Shown: piece after piece, positions 18,601 through 28,300 of the stretch
Numbering within the stretch: position 1 is the stretch's first letter
How the letters are laid out: every line of letters begins with the position of its first letter
From: Novakomyces olei
Taxonomy: Eukaryota; Ascomycota; Novakomycetes; Novakomycetales; Novakomycetaceae
DNA: 64,000 nt
Reading direction: 5' to 3'
Assembly: GCA_016906335.1 (NCBI GenBank)
Contig: JADEYG010000009.1
Span: 1,169,001 to 1,233,000, forward strand
Notes under the pieces: model-generated
Databases searched by the model: none
Told to the model about the DNA's origin: nothing
The model's input: only the letters and a program-made list of their open reading frames with translations
Position numbers and translations under genes: made by a program

Positions 18601-19617
18601 TAACACCTGTAAGCCCGAATAAATAAACTTCTTTTTCGCGTTGTAATAAGCAGGAAGAGTGGCTCGGTAAACTTCAATTGCTTCCTGGTGCTCGTTCTCA
18701 ACTTGAAGTTCCAAATCCGTTCCTTTTGCACTCTCAGCATCCCACATGGCTAGACGCTTGAGACGCGAATGGGTGTATGCAAACGAGTACCCAGTGATAA
18801 TAGAGTTCTCGAGGGTCATTACCGCATGTAACGTCCCCGGTTCCATTGTCATTGCTTTCCCGGCTGTCAAGAATGTTAACTTGAGGCCGCACAGAGAGCG
18901 AATCGCTAGTGGTAAGAATAGATCCCCGTGGCGACGGTGTCTGGGTCCAAACAGACGTAAGTTCTCATCCGTCGGGGGCCAGGTAAAAACAAGTTTCTTG
19001 CCAGAGAGACACATAATTGTGTTGGCCAAGAGAATGTTGTCGGCATGAACATCGGTTATAAGAGGCGCTGGCGATGCAGCAGACAGCCAAAGAGAAGCTA
19101 GATTCTGATGCTGTTTTAAAGGCGTGAGCAGCCTCATCGTATCCCCACTCGGGACAATGTTGTACGCCGCAACTCCATCGGTCTTTGATGTAAAGAATTG
19201 TAGTACAAAGTTAGACACATGGACTTCGTTGTCCAATTCGCGAACGTTCGTCTTTGCAAAGCTGCACGAGCTTCCGTGTAGAAGATCTTTGATAACGTTT
19301 TCGGCAAACTTTTCGTTATCATGCGTCTCTGGTTGGCATATCTGTGGCTTCTTTTGGGTAGCCCTTTGCAGTATCGAGATGCCCAAGTCGTAGTTTGTGG
19401 CATTTTCTGCATTCTTTTTCCATAACTGTAAACTTTCTTTTAGCACCTTGTTGTGCGTGTGCTCATGTCTCGAAAGTTCGCTGGCGCGATAAAATCGTGC
19501 GTCGCAAAGATCGCAGGGGATCGGTCCCATGCCTTTGCGTCGTCGCTTACCTCCCCCCTGAACTGGTGAGGTCTCCGAGGCGTCAAAATATTGTGTTGGG
19601 GACGAGGCGTTTGACAT
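18580..19617 (-). CDS. C2H2 zinc finger plus JmjC-domain protein carried by Gypsy G1 (345 aa)
   Basis: The frame encodes a basic N-terminus (GGGKRRRKG), one C2H2 finger (C35, C38, H51, H55) and a JmjC-like domain at about 140-285. The iron-binding pattern H191-x-D193 with a distal His264 in PGTLHAV is visible, with KLVFTWPP between. JmjC proteins are Fe(II)/2-oxoglutarate hydroxylases, many of them histone demethylases; the substrate here is unknown. It lies 190 bp after pol in the same sense. Its last codons and TAG stop form the polypurine tract, so it is part of the element. A second copy of the tail is at 46115-46295. Capture of a host gene by a chromovirus is the likely origin. Function is inferred. 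Confidence 0.85.
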   Translation of the reverse strand: MSNASSPTQYFDASETSPVQGGGKRRRKGMGPIPCDLCDARFYRASELSRHEHTHNKVLKESLQLWKKNAENATNYDLGISILQRATQKKPQICQPETHDNEKFAENVIKDLLHGSSCSFAKTNVRELDNEVHVSNFVLQFFTSKTDGVAAYNIVPSGDTMRLLTPLKQHQNLASLWLSAASPAPLITDVHADNILLANTIMCLSGKKLVFTWPPTDENLRLFGPRHRRHGDLFLPLAIRSLCGLKLTFLTAGKAMTMEPGTLHAVMTLENSIITGYSFAYTHSRLKRLAMWDAESAKGTDLELQVENEHQEAIEVYRATLPAYYNAKKKFIYSGLQVLRLGRGE

Positions 19618-19761
19618 TGCGGCTGTGCTTCGTTTCCGCTAAGAGTGAAATAATTTTCCTCGTCCTTAAATAAAAATAAATTATTGGTAAGTAATCCAAT
19701 ATATAAGTAACCGACAATAATAATATTGCAGGTAATAATCAAAATAAAATATCAATGCTGA

Positions 19762-19772
19762 CTTTATATATA
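19762..19772 (-). promoter_or_regulatory. TATA-like box upstream of the JmjC ORF
   Basis: In JmjC sense the sequence TATATATAAAG lies about 145 bp before the start codon, between the pol stop and JmjC. It could drive a subgenomic transcript. A second AT-rich TATA-like run is at about 19695-19705. Confidence 0.45.
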
Positions 19773-19807
19773 GCGTCAGTGTTAGCACGCACGCTAACTC
19801 AAGTAAT

Positions 19808-22800
19808 TCAATATAGCGTAAGAGAAAGTGAAGACGCTAAATTCTTCCTTTTAGTATGATATTCGGCAACAGCCTCTTGTGCATGACTTAAATTGCTGTA
19901 TGGCTCCCAAGTGCAATCGTCTGGTCCATACCCTTTCCAGTGCACTAAATATCGTATTCCGCGACCGCGCCCTTTGTGTTGCACAATATGATCCACTTCA
20001 TATTCATTTGTTTCTTCCAATATATCCGGTACAACAAGATCTGTCGGGTCTCGATTAAAACGGTCTGGCTTGTGTGGTTCCAACATTGTTTCGTTAAATA
20101 CATCATGTACTTTTATATGTGCTGGTAGTTCCACTCGATAAGCACTCCTCCCAATTCGTTCAATAACTTTGAAGGGTCCGATGTGTATGTGATCAAATTT
20201 TTCACTTGGTCTTTCACTTCGTATATGCGTTTTACGAATCCAGACAAGGTCTCCTGGTTCATAAACCGGTCCTGGTCGTACTTTTCTGTCGTAAAACCTC
20301 TTCATTCGCGTGGCGTTGTCATTCAATAATTCATTGATTTTCTCAAAATGATGACTCCAATTCGTGGCAGTCTCATTTGCCGTAGGATTTTCTGTTTCCT
20401 GTCCATTTAAAGATAATCTCGGGTGATATCCATAACAAATAAAATAAGGCGATTGCTGTGTAGCGCTGCTAACTGAGTTATTCATAGCAATCTCTGCAAA
20501 CGGTAGCAAAGTTATCCAGTTCGTCTGGTAATAGTTCACATAGCATCTCAAGTATTGCTCCAATGTTTGATTCATCTTCTCAGTCTGACCATCAGTCTGT
20601 GGATGATGACTGGTCGACTTATTCAACGTAATTCCCAATTGTTTCGCTAAACAGGTCCAAAATTTACTCACGAATTTAGGATCTCTGTCTGAAATGATTT
20701 CGTCAGGAAGCCCATGTAAGCGTACAATCTCTGAAATAAACTTTGTCGCTAACTCTTGAGCTGTGACAGCTTCTTTAATCGGAATAAAATGCACCATTTT
20801 AGAAAATCTGTCCACCACAACCCATATAGAGTCAAATCCTCCCGCTTGTGGTAATTTAACAATAAAATCCATAGATATAGATTTCCATGGTCTGGTCGGA
20901 CTTGGTAGTGGATTTAGTAATCCCGTTCTTTTGTGGCGCGTTGTCTTGTTTCTCATACATGTTGTACAAGCTTGAACATAATCTGTAGCATCCTTTGTAA
21001 GGCCTGGCCATGTAAAATGTCTTTTCAGCAGTGCGATTGTTTTTGCTGTCCCAAAATGACCTGCTAGGGGATGGTCATGAGCCTGTGACAATACTTTAAT
21101 TCGATCCTTCTCATCGACAAATAATTTAGTTGGCATAGCGATTGCTGTTTCTGCCTGCTCTTGAGAATCTCCTGTGGTTTGATCAGTTGTAATAGCATTT
21201 GCAAACAATTCTGGTGCTAGCAATATGCGCTGTTGGTTGTCCATATAATTGCTTTTCTTTAATTCATTTAACTCGGTACGTCGACTTAGAGCATCAGCAC
21301 CTCCATTTGCTGATCCCTTTCGGTACGTGATTACAAAATTATACTCTGATAAGACTTCGGCCCATCTCGCCTGTCTTCTAGAGAGCGGTTTCGTCGTTGT
21401 AAATGTCTGTAAGTTGCGATGGTCTGTGTAGACAATAATTGGTATAGCATGACCTTGCAAATACGTTCTCCAAACTTTGAAAGCCCAAACTATAGCTAAC
21501 AACTCTTTATCATGTATGTCGTAGTTAGTCTCTGCTGGTGTAAGCTTTCGGCTTATAAATGCAACTGGTCGTCTGCCTTTTTCTGGCCCTTGCGTCAACA
21601 CTGCTCCGAGTGCAAAATCAGACGCATCCGTTTCGATAATACATTGTTGATCTGGGTCATAGTGTTGTAGCATCACATCGCTAACGAAACATTTTTTCAA
21701 TTTAGCAAAGCTTTCCTGCTGCTCTGTCTCCCATATAAACTTTTCATTTTTCTTTAGCGTTCGTGTTATCGGCAACGCTATCTTCGCAAAATCTTTTATA
21801 AATCTCCTGTAGTAGTTGCAAAAACCAAGGAAGACTTGAACATCGTGCACAGATCTTGGTGGCTCCCATTGCAAAATAGGTTCCCTTTTATCTGCGCACA
21901 TCGACACTCCATTCGTCGATAAGTTGTAACCAAGAAATTCGACGCTTTCTTTGTGAAATGCGCATTTCTCGTCCTTAGCATAAAGATTATTCTCTCTCAA
22001 TCTTCTTAATACTTCTTTCACATCGTTCACATGCGATTCCCTATCGCGTGAAAATACCAAAATGTCGTCCAGATAGATTAACACTTTGTAATCTAATAAA
22101 TCTCGAAACACATCATTCATCAAGTTTTGGAACGTGGCGGGTGCATTGGTAAGACCAAAAGGCATGACCAAATATTCGAAATGCCCGTACCTTGTTCGAA
22201 AGGCAGTCTTCCATTCATCCCCTTCTTTTATCCTGATAAGATTGTATGCTCCTCTGAGATCGATTTTTGACATAATCTTAACTCCAGTAAGTTTGTCAAT
22301 AAGGTCATCGATACGTGGGATTGGGTACTTGTTCTTGATAGTAATCGAATTCAATCCACGATAATCGACACACAATCGTAATTCTCCATTTTTCTTTGGT
22401 ACAAATAGAACTGGCGCTCCTGCAGGCGACTTGGAACGACGTATAAATCCCTTAGCCAAGTTCTCTTCCAAATAATCCAATAAATACTTCTGTTCCTTTG
22501 GGTTGACACTGTAGACTGGCCCGAAAGGTACAACAGAATCCTTTGTTAGTTCGATCTCGTGATCGTAACTTCTGTGTGGAGGCAATGTTTCCACGTTCTT
22601 TTCTTCAAACACATCTTTAAAGTCAGTATACTCTGGTGGTATTGTATTTGTAACCATCTCTTCATCCGTGGTAATACTGCTCAACTGTATATTCAAAATT
22701 TCGTCTTTCACCGTAGGAGTACTTGCATTGCGAGGCTTTATAGTTCCATTAATCCAATCAATATCTGGATTGTGCTTCTGAAACCATGGTAACCCAAGGA

Positions 22801-23206
22801 TGGCGTCGTTCTTGCCAATATTGGTAACAAGGAATGATTCTTCAGATACAAAACCTTGTACATCGACATGTAGATCCTTCGTCTTTATGGGTACTCCACC
22901 TCGTGCAATATGCTTTCCATTTGCAACTCTGACAAATATAGGTGTTTTCAGACGTTCGGTCTCGGCCTTAAGTGCCAAAACAGTTCTTGGATTAATAAAA
23001 TTAGTGTCTGACCCACTGTCTAGTAGCACTTTAATTCTCTTGCCGTTTACAACACACGACAACTCAAACCTCCCATAAGGTTTATCGTCTGGTGGCTTTT
23101 TCTGTGCCATCACCCCTAGAGACACCACCGTCGGCTCTAGGCTTGGCCTTTTAAATTCTTCGAATCCTCTGCTCTCACATCTCTCGCAGGATATGGTGCA
23201 GGACAA
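19808..23206 (-). CDS. Gypsy G1 Pol with C-terminal chromodomain
   Basis: About 1130 residues. Retropepsin DSGSD (63-67), reverse transcriptase with LCVDYRGLN and YLDD (about 377-381), and RNase H (TDASDFALG, TDHRNLQTF) come first. The HHCC and DDE integrase follows (CTTCMRNK; MDFIVKLP; HHPQTDGQTEKMNQ). A GPF motif and a chromodomain (YLVHWKGYGPDDCTWEP, about 1060-1105) close the protein. The chromodomain places it among chromoviruses, whose integrases read histone marks, often H3K9me. It overlaps gag at 23137-23206, as expected for gag-pol frameshifting or re-initiation. No break seen. Confidence 0.92.
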   Translation of the reverse strand: MSCTISCERCESRGFEEFKRPSLEPTVVSLGVMAQKKPPDDKPYGRFELSCVVNGKRIKVLLDSGSDTNFINPRTVLALKAETERLKTPIFVRVANGKHIARGGVPIKTKDLHVDVQGFVSEESFLVTNIGKNDAILGLPWFQKHNPDIDWINGTIKPRNASTPTVKDEILNIQLSSITTDEEMVTNTIPPEYTDFKDVFEEKNVETLPPHRSYDHEIELTKDSVVPFGPVYSVNPKEQKYLLDYLEENLAKGFIRRSKSPAGAPVLFVPKKNGELRLCVDYRGLNSITIKNKYPIPRIDDLIDKLTGVKIMSKIDLRGAYNLIRIKEGDEWKTAFRTRYGHFEYLVMPFGLTNAPATFQNLMNDVFRDLLDYKVLIYLDDILVFSRDRESHVNDVKEVLRRLRENNLYAKDEKCAFHKESVEFLGYNLSTNGVSMCADKREPILQWEPPRSVHDVQVFLGFCNYYRRFIKDFAKIALPITRTLKKNEKFIWETEQQESFAKLKKCFVSDVMLQHYDPDQQCIIETDASDFALGAVLTQGPEKGRRPVAFISRKLTPAETNYDIHDKELLAIVWAFKVWRTYLQGHAIPIIVYTDHRNLQTFTTTKPLSRRQARWAEVLSEYNFVITYRKGSANGGADALSRRTELNELKKSNYMDNQQRILLAPELFANAITTDQTTGDSQEQAETAIAMPTKLFVDEKDRIKVLSQAHDHPLAGHFGTAKTIALLKRHFTWPGLTKDATDYVQACTTCMRNKTTRHKRTGLLNPLPSPTRPWKSISMDFIVKLPQAGGFDSIWVVVDRFSKMVHFIPIKEAVTAQELATKFISEIVRLHGLPDEIISDRDPKFVSKFWTCLAKQLGITLNKSTSHHPQTDGQTEKMNQTLEQYLRCYVNYYQTNWITLLPFAEIAMNNSVSSATQQSPYFICYGYHPRLSLNGQETENPTANETATNWSHHFEKINELLNDNATRMKRFYDRKVRPGPVYEPGDLVWIRKTHIRSERPSEKFDHIHIGPFKVIERIGRSAYRVELPAHIKVHDVFNETMLEPHKPDRFNRDPTDLVVPDILEETNEYEVDHIVQHKGRGRGIRYLVHWKGYGPDDCTWEPYSNLSHAQEAVAEYHTKRKNLASSLSLTLY

Positions 23207-23793
23207 TACTTCGAAACATGTCCTTCTTCATTGCAACGATAACATTTGACCTTAAAGCCAACATGCTTCGGTTTAGCGTTCCTGTTAGCACGGACGCTAT
23301 CTTTCAAACTTGCTCTTGTCTCCAAAAAGTCAACTTCCATAGGTGTATAACCAGCCGAGCCCACTCCACGGTACTCCGGTATTCTCTTCACCGTTCTGGT
23401 TCTAGCCTTGCTTCGTTCAAACAAGCGAGTATCAATCTTAACGCATTCTTCAATGAGCTTCTCAAGCTCTTCTGGCGGATCGCGACGAGCCAATTCGTCT
23501 TTGATATCCTCTTTAAGTCCTTCGTAGAACTGCGCAACGAGCGCATCGTTGTTCCACGTAAGCCACGACTTAACACGCTCAAACTCTGTGGCATAATGCG
23601 ACACGGATCCCTTCTGTCTCAATAAGCGGATCTGTCTTTCAGCCGTTCTGCGGACGTCCCTGTCCCCGAACATTTTCTCCAAGGTTTGGCAAAAATTGTT
23701 AAAATCGTCAAGTATGGCGCCATTGTCGCTACGGACATGTGGCTCAAACCATTTAAAAGCAACTCCCCTAAGGTAGGAGGCTGCAAACATAAC
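23137..23793 (-). CDS. Gypsy G1 Gag, C-terminal part
   Basis: The frame holds the retrotransposon Gag core (FAASYLRGVAFKWFEPH, SHYATEFERVKSWLTWN) and one CCHC knuckle (CYRCNEEGHVSKYC). Its N-terminal part lies across the G2 insertion at 30708-30957. The target duplication ACGCT marks the cut. Confidence 0.85.
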   Translation of the reverse strand, partial: VMFAASYLRGVAFKWFEPHVRSDNGAILDDFNNFCQTLEKMFGDRDVRRTAERQIRLLRQKGSVSHYATEFERVKSWLTWNNDALVAQFYEGLKEDIKDELARRDPPEELEKLIEECVKIDTRLFERSKARTRTVKRIPEYRGVGSAGYTPMEVDFLETRASLKDSVRANRNAKPKHVGFKVKCYRCNEEGHVSKYCPAPYPARDVRAEDSKNLKGQA

Positions 23794-23798
23794 ACGCT

Positions 23799-24504
23799 TG
23801 TGAGGTGGCCCTTAGAGGGGAGCACCGCGGTGTAAACTCGCGTGTCGCTACAGGCGAACACGGACTGTCCTTTGCGAGACCGCTCGACAAAGGAAGTTCA
23901 ATCGGGTACCGCGCGAAGCGAGTACCGAGAAACGGGAACGTAGACTTGCGCCCGGCGCAAGAACTAAGGAAAAAGAAAAGGACGTTGTCCTTGAAAAGGC
24001 GACGGCGCTTCTCTAAAGCTTACCTGCTACAAGGCTATGTAGCAACTTTGAGATTATAAGCCCGTGGAGAGAGTTCTCTCCATGGGCGACTATGTAGACT
24101 ATCCTATGAGGCTTAGCGGCTCGCTTAGCCACTTCGCGGCCTAAGCCTCATCCCACCACGATCTCAATGCGATGGTCCCAGACCATCCGCATTGGGAAAG
24201 CGGTGGCGAGCTATGAACTCTATGGATCGATCTATCTAGCTTCGTAGCGATGCGCGATCGCTACTACTACTGTCATGCGCCGCGACGTGCCTACGTCGCG
24301 CGGGCATGGACGTGGACCTGCTTCGCGCGAGCCAGGTCCAACCTGCTCGCGAGCTAGGCCACTTACGCGCTTCGCGCGAGTAATGTCCAACATTACCTCG
24401 CGCGAGCTATTTAGATCTATCTAGCCTGAAGTCATCGCCTTTGGCGCTACAGGACTTCAGGCGTCGTTCGCTGTCGTGGTTCACGCGAGGCGGGGATCAT
24501 GACA
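23799..24504 (-). repeat. 3' LTR of Gypsy G2 (family K)
   Basis: 706 bp, TG...CA, GC-rich with many short inverted repeats. A solo copy is at 59901-60557. The polypurine tract (AGAAAGGGGGGATAG in element sense) borders it at about 24505-24519. Confidence 0.92.
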
Positions 24505-24567
24505 CTATCCCCCCTTTCTAGGGCGAGGTCTCCGCGCCTATGAAAACCACGTTAGCTACTAGACTGC

Positions 24568-24575
24568 TATATAAG
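24568..24575 (+). promoter_or_regulatory. TATA box for the antisense ORF of G2
   Basis: TATATAAG lies 49 bp before the first ATG (24624) of the antisense ORF, outside the LTR. It suggests that this gene has its own promoter reading into the element against pol. Confidence 0.55.
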
Positions 24576-24623
24576 TGCGCTTTCGGCAATAAAACTATCT
24601 AAGTAATATAAAGTAATTCGCGG

Positions 24624-25124
24624 ATGCAAAACAAGAATTTTCGCTCTGCGTTCCGGATCAACAACAACATGTCGCTTGTTCATGTCAGAGATGCTATCGT
24701 GCCCTGCGAGTATTGCGTGGCAAACTCTTTGCCGTGCCGCTTCGTTCTCGGCACTGCACCGTTTGTGCGTCGCTGTATGGTCTGCGCGGCACGTCGCACC
24801 CGTTGCGAAGGAGGCCGTTTTCTTCATGACAATGAGGAGAACGAGCGCCTTGTTGCCGCGCGTGAAGAACAGCGTGTGAGAGAGCGCGAGGAGCTGCAGC
24901 GTCGCCGCGAAAGACGTCGCGCGCGACAGCGAGCGCAGGAGGAAAGACGTCAGGCACCATTCGAGGTGCATGTAATTGCCGATGACGGTCCTCCGTCAAC
25001 AAATTCGATCGTCGGTTCGGTTTCGAGTGCGCTGGCCCAGCGCGATGCGACTATCGCTCGCCTCGAGCGCCGCAACCGTGCGTTGGAGCGCGAGATTCTT
25101 TCGCTCCGTGCCGCTCGTCCGTAA
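24624..25124 (+). CDS. Zn2Cys6-like, coiled-coil protein encoded antisense in Gypsy G2 (166 aa)
   Basis: The six cysteines C28-x2-C31-x6-C38-x12-C51-x2-C54-x6-C61 follow the spacing of the fungal Zn(II)2Cys6 cluster. The basic residues sit in the second half (CAARRTRC) and not the first, so it is not a classical Gal4-type domain. An Arg/Glu-rich coiled coil (about 72-112) and a second heptad-like stretch (about 138-163) suggest dimerisation. It points opposite to pol, between pol and the 3' LTR, behind its own TATA box. M16 (24669) is an alternative start. Relatives with the same pattern are at 47940-48356 and 39459-39806. A DNA- or RNA-binding regulator of the element is a guess. Confidence 0.75.
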   Translation: MQNKNFRSAFRINNNMSLVHVRDAIVPCEYCVANSLPCRFVLGTAPFVRRCMVCAARRTRCEGGRFLHDNEENERLVAAREEQRVREREELQRRRERRRARQRAQEERRQAPFEVHVIADDGPPSTNSIVGSVSSALAQRDATIARLERRNRALEREILSLRAARP

Positions 25125-25351
25125 TTGTGTGCGTGACTCAACAGCCATTCCTCCTTGCGTTGTCCCATATTATTTGTTCGACAAGTAATTGAATATGTTT
25201 TTGTATAATTTTCTCGTAATAATTTAAACAATAATAATCGCGGTATAATCAATAAATCAATAAATCACTTTAAGAGTTGAGTCTTAGTTTCGCGTGGGTG
25301 ACGAAAGTTGAAGGTCGTCGCCCGAATAGGGAGCTCGCTTAGCATTCCCAT
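25125..25351. other. Spacer between the antisense ORF and pol of G2
   Basis: AT-rich spacer between two convergent frames. No terminator could be defined. Confidence 0.5.
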
Positions 25352-28300
25352 TTAAGAACCAGGTTTGTTCGGGTGTGCACGGTGGAATTCGTTTACCAAA
25401 TCCATGCAGTTGTGTAAATGTTTCGCAGGCTCCCACGTGCGGTCGGAGGCGTCGTAGCCTTTCCAATGCACATAATATTGAAGTTGCTTGCGTCGGATGC
25501 GCGAGTCTAGAACTTGCTCGACTTCCCATTCCGGGTTAGCATCCAATATAACTGGCGGTGGTGGCGCGATCTGTTCTCGCGCGATCTGCGACACTGCGTT
25601 ATGTCGCTCTAGCAATGAAGCGTGGAAGACAGGATGTATACGCATTGCCTTCGGTAGTTCCAAGCGATATGCACGCAAACCAACGCGTGCGATAATCCTA
25701 AACGGTCCCAGCTTCTTGGCATCCAGCTTATCGCATGGCCGCGTAGTGCTAATATTTTTTCGCACTAGCCAGACTTGATCGCCAATAGCAAAACTTTTGT
25801 CGACGCGATGCTCATTTGCAAAGCGCGCCTGGTCGCTGAGGGACTTTTCGATTTCGACTTTCAATAAGCGATGTAGATTCCGTAGGTATTCGATACGTTC
25901 ATCCGCCGATGGGCATTGTCGCGAAGATGAAATCGTAAAGCGACATTTCGGGTTGTAGCCGTAAAAAGCGTAAAACGGTGTTGTCTTTGTAGACGACTGC
26001 TCTGAATTGTTGTACGCGAATTGAGCAAAAGGTAACAAATTGACCCAATTGCTTTGCTGATAGTTGCTGTAGATCCTCAGATATTGCTCTAAGATCTGGT
26101 TAAGCCTCTCTGTTTGGCCGTCGCTCTGTGGGTGGTACGCGGTAGACAACTTCTGCTGTATATCGCATTGCGAAAGCAAGTGTCGTGTAAACTGCGATAC
26201 AAATACCGAACCCCTGTCAGAGACTATTTCGTCTGGTAGGCCATAGTTGGCAAATACGCGATGGGCGTAAATCAAAGCTAGCTCAGTAGCCTTAATAGAT
26301 TCGCGTATTGGTATAAATATTCCGATTTTCGTAAATCGACAGGTGATTACCCATATGGAGTCGTAGGTTTTTTGTGTAATCGCATCGCGCGACTCCGGTA
26401 ATTTCACAATGAAGTCCATTGAGATACTTTCCCAGGGTCTCGCTGGTACTCTCAGTGGGTGTAGTAGTCCATACGGTGCATGTCGCGAAGGCTTGTTTCG
26501 CGCACAAGTATCGCACGACTCGACGTAGCTAAATATCTCTTTTCGCATGCGTGGCCAATAGTAGTTTCGCATGACTAAGTCCAACGTTTTGGCCTGGCCA
26601 GGGTGACCCGCGACATGCGAATCATGGCATGTCTGTAGTATAGCTAATCGCAAACGATTGTCGTTTGGGATGTATAGCAAACCCGAAAACGTTAGAAGAC
26701 CCTTTTCGTTTATACTGTAGTTTCGCAGATGTTCCGACACTGGCTGCTTGCCGAGGTCCTCCATGACAACCTTGCAAGTCTTGTCTTTACCGTAACATTG
26801 TTTAATCTGATCATCAATGCCTGTATCTTCTGCGGTCGCGAACAGGAAGTGCGATCTGTCCAATAGTGCCATAGTTCGCTCTGGTTTCTCCTGTTCCTTA
26901 TCGCCGACATAATCGCTTCGCCTAGACAAGGCATCCGCTTTGTGATTTAGCTTTCCAGCACGGTATTCAATAACGAAATCATAGGAAGCGATCAATTGCG
27001 ACCATCGCATCTGTCTACGGCTAAGTACTCTTGCTGTAAGAAAGTACATGAGATTGCGGTGATCCGTATAAATTGTAGTGCGATGTAACGGACTCTCCAG
27101 GTAAACTCGCCATTCGCGAAGACATGCGACAATAGCTAACAGCTCTTTGTCGTAGATATCATAGTTTACTTCCGCGCTAGTCATTTTTCGCGAGTAGAAC
27201 GCGATGGGTCTCATTTCGTCGCTGTTGTCTTTCTGCGAGAGAATCCCACCGATCGCGAAGTCCGATGCGTCGGTTTCCAAATAACTTGGCTTCTGCGGGT
27301 CGAAATGCGCAAGGATCGGCGCACCCAGAAAAGCGTTCTTCAGAGTTTGGAAAGAGTCAATGCACTCCTTGGAGAAATTAAACTGCGCATCCTTCTTCAG
27401 TAAGCGGGTGAGAGGGATGGTAATTTTGCTGTAGTTTGCAATAAATCTGCGATAGTAATTTGATAGGCCTAAGAACGACATAACGTCTTTCGCGTTCTTG
27501 GGTTCAGGCCATGTCTCAATAGAATCAACTTTCGCTTTCTCCATAGACACTCCTTTCGTAGAGACAACAAAGCCTAGGAACTCTGTCGTGTCTGTGTGGA
27601 ACTCGCATTTCTCTAGTTTCACAAATAAGTTTGCTTTGCGAAGTCGTTTCAGTACTTCGCGAACATGCGTCACATGCTCCTCCTCGGTGTCCGAATAGAT
27701 CAAGATGTCGTCCAAGTATACAACAGCAAAGCGATCCAGACAATCGCGTAATGTGTCGTTCGCAAGAGCTTGGAAAGATGCCGGGGCGTTCGTGAGCCCG
27801 AAAGGCATAACCTGATATTCGTAATGTCCATAACGCGTACGGAAGGCGGTTTTCCACTCGTCGCCTTCGCGTATACGGACAAGATTATACGCGCCACGGA
27901 GATCTAATCGCGTAAATATCGTCGACTGACGAATGCGATCCAATAGCTCCGATATGAGCGGCAGCGCATAGCGATTTTTGACAGTTACCGCGTTTAGCCC
28001 GCGATAATCTACGCACAGTCTCAGCGAACCGTCCTTCTTTTTCACAAAAAGAATTGGAGCCCCCGCGGGCGATGAAGACGGCCTAATGAATCCCTTCGCT
28101 AGATTGTCTTTAATGTAGTCGCGTAGTGTTTGTAGCTCGCGTTCGGCCAGAGGATATATAGGCCCGAACGGCGGCTTCGCGCCTTCTGTCAACGGTATTG
28201 CGTGATCCCACGCCTGATGCTGTGGTAGAATGTCTGCATTTCTTTTCTCAAAAAGATCGCGAAAGTCTGCATACTCGGGAGGTATAGCGACGTTTTTGTC

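Noticed and set aside
23805-24059. Open frame in the family K LTR (again at 30003-30257 and 59796-60161)
   Set aside because: It is part of the LTR, with no recognisable protein; repeated only because the LTR is repeated.
24241-24420. GC-rich repeated palindromic motifs in LTR K as a CRISPR array or origin
   Set aside because: The repeats are short, irregular and inside an LTR; there are no regular spacers and the genome is eukaryotic.
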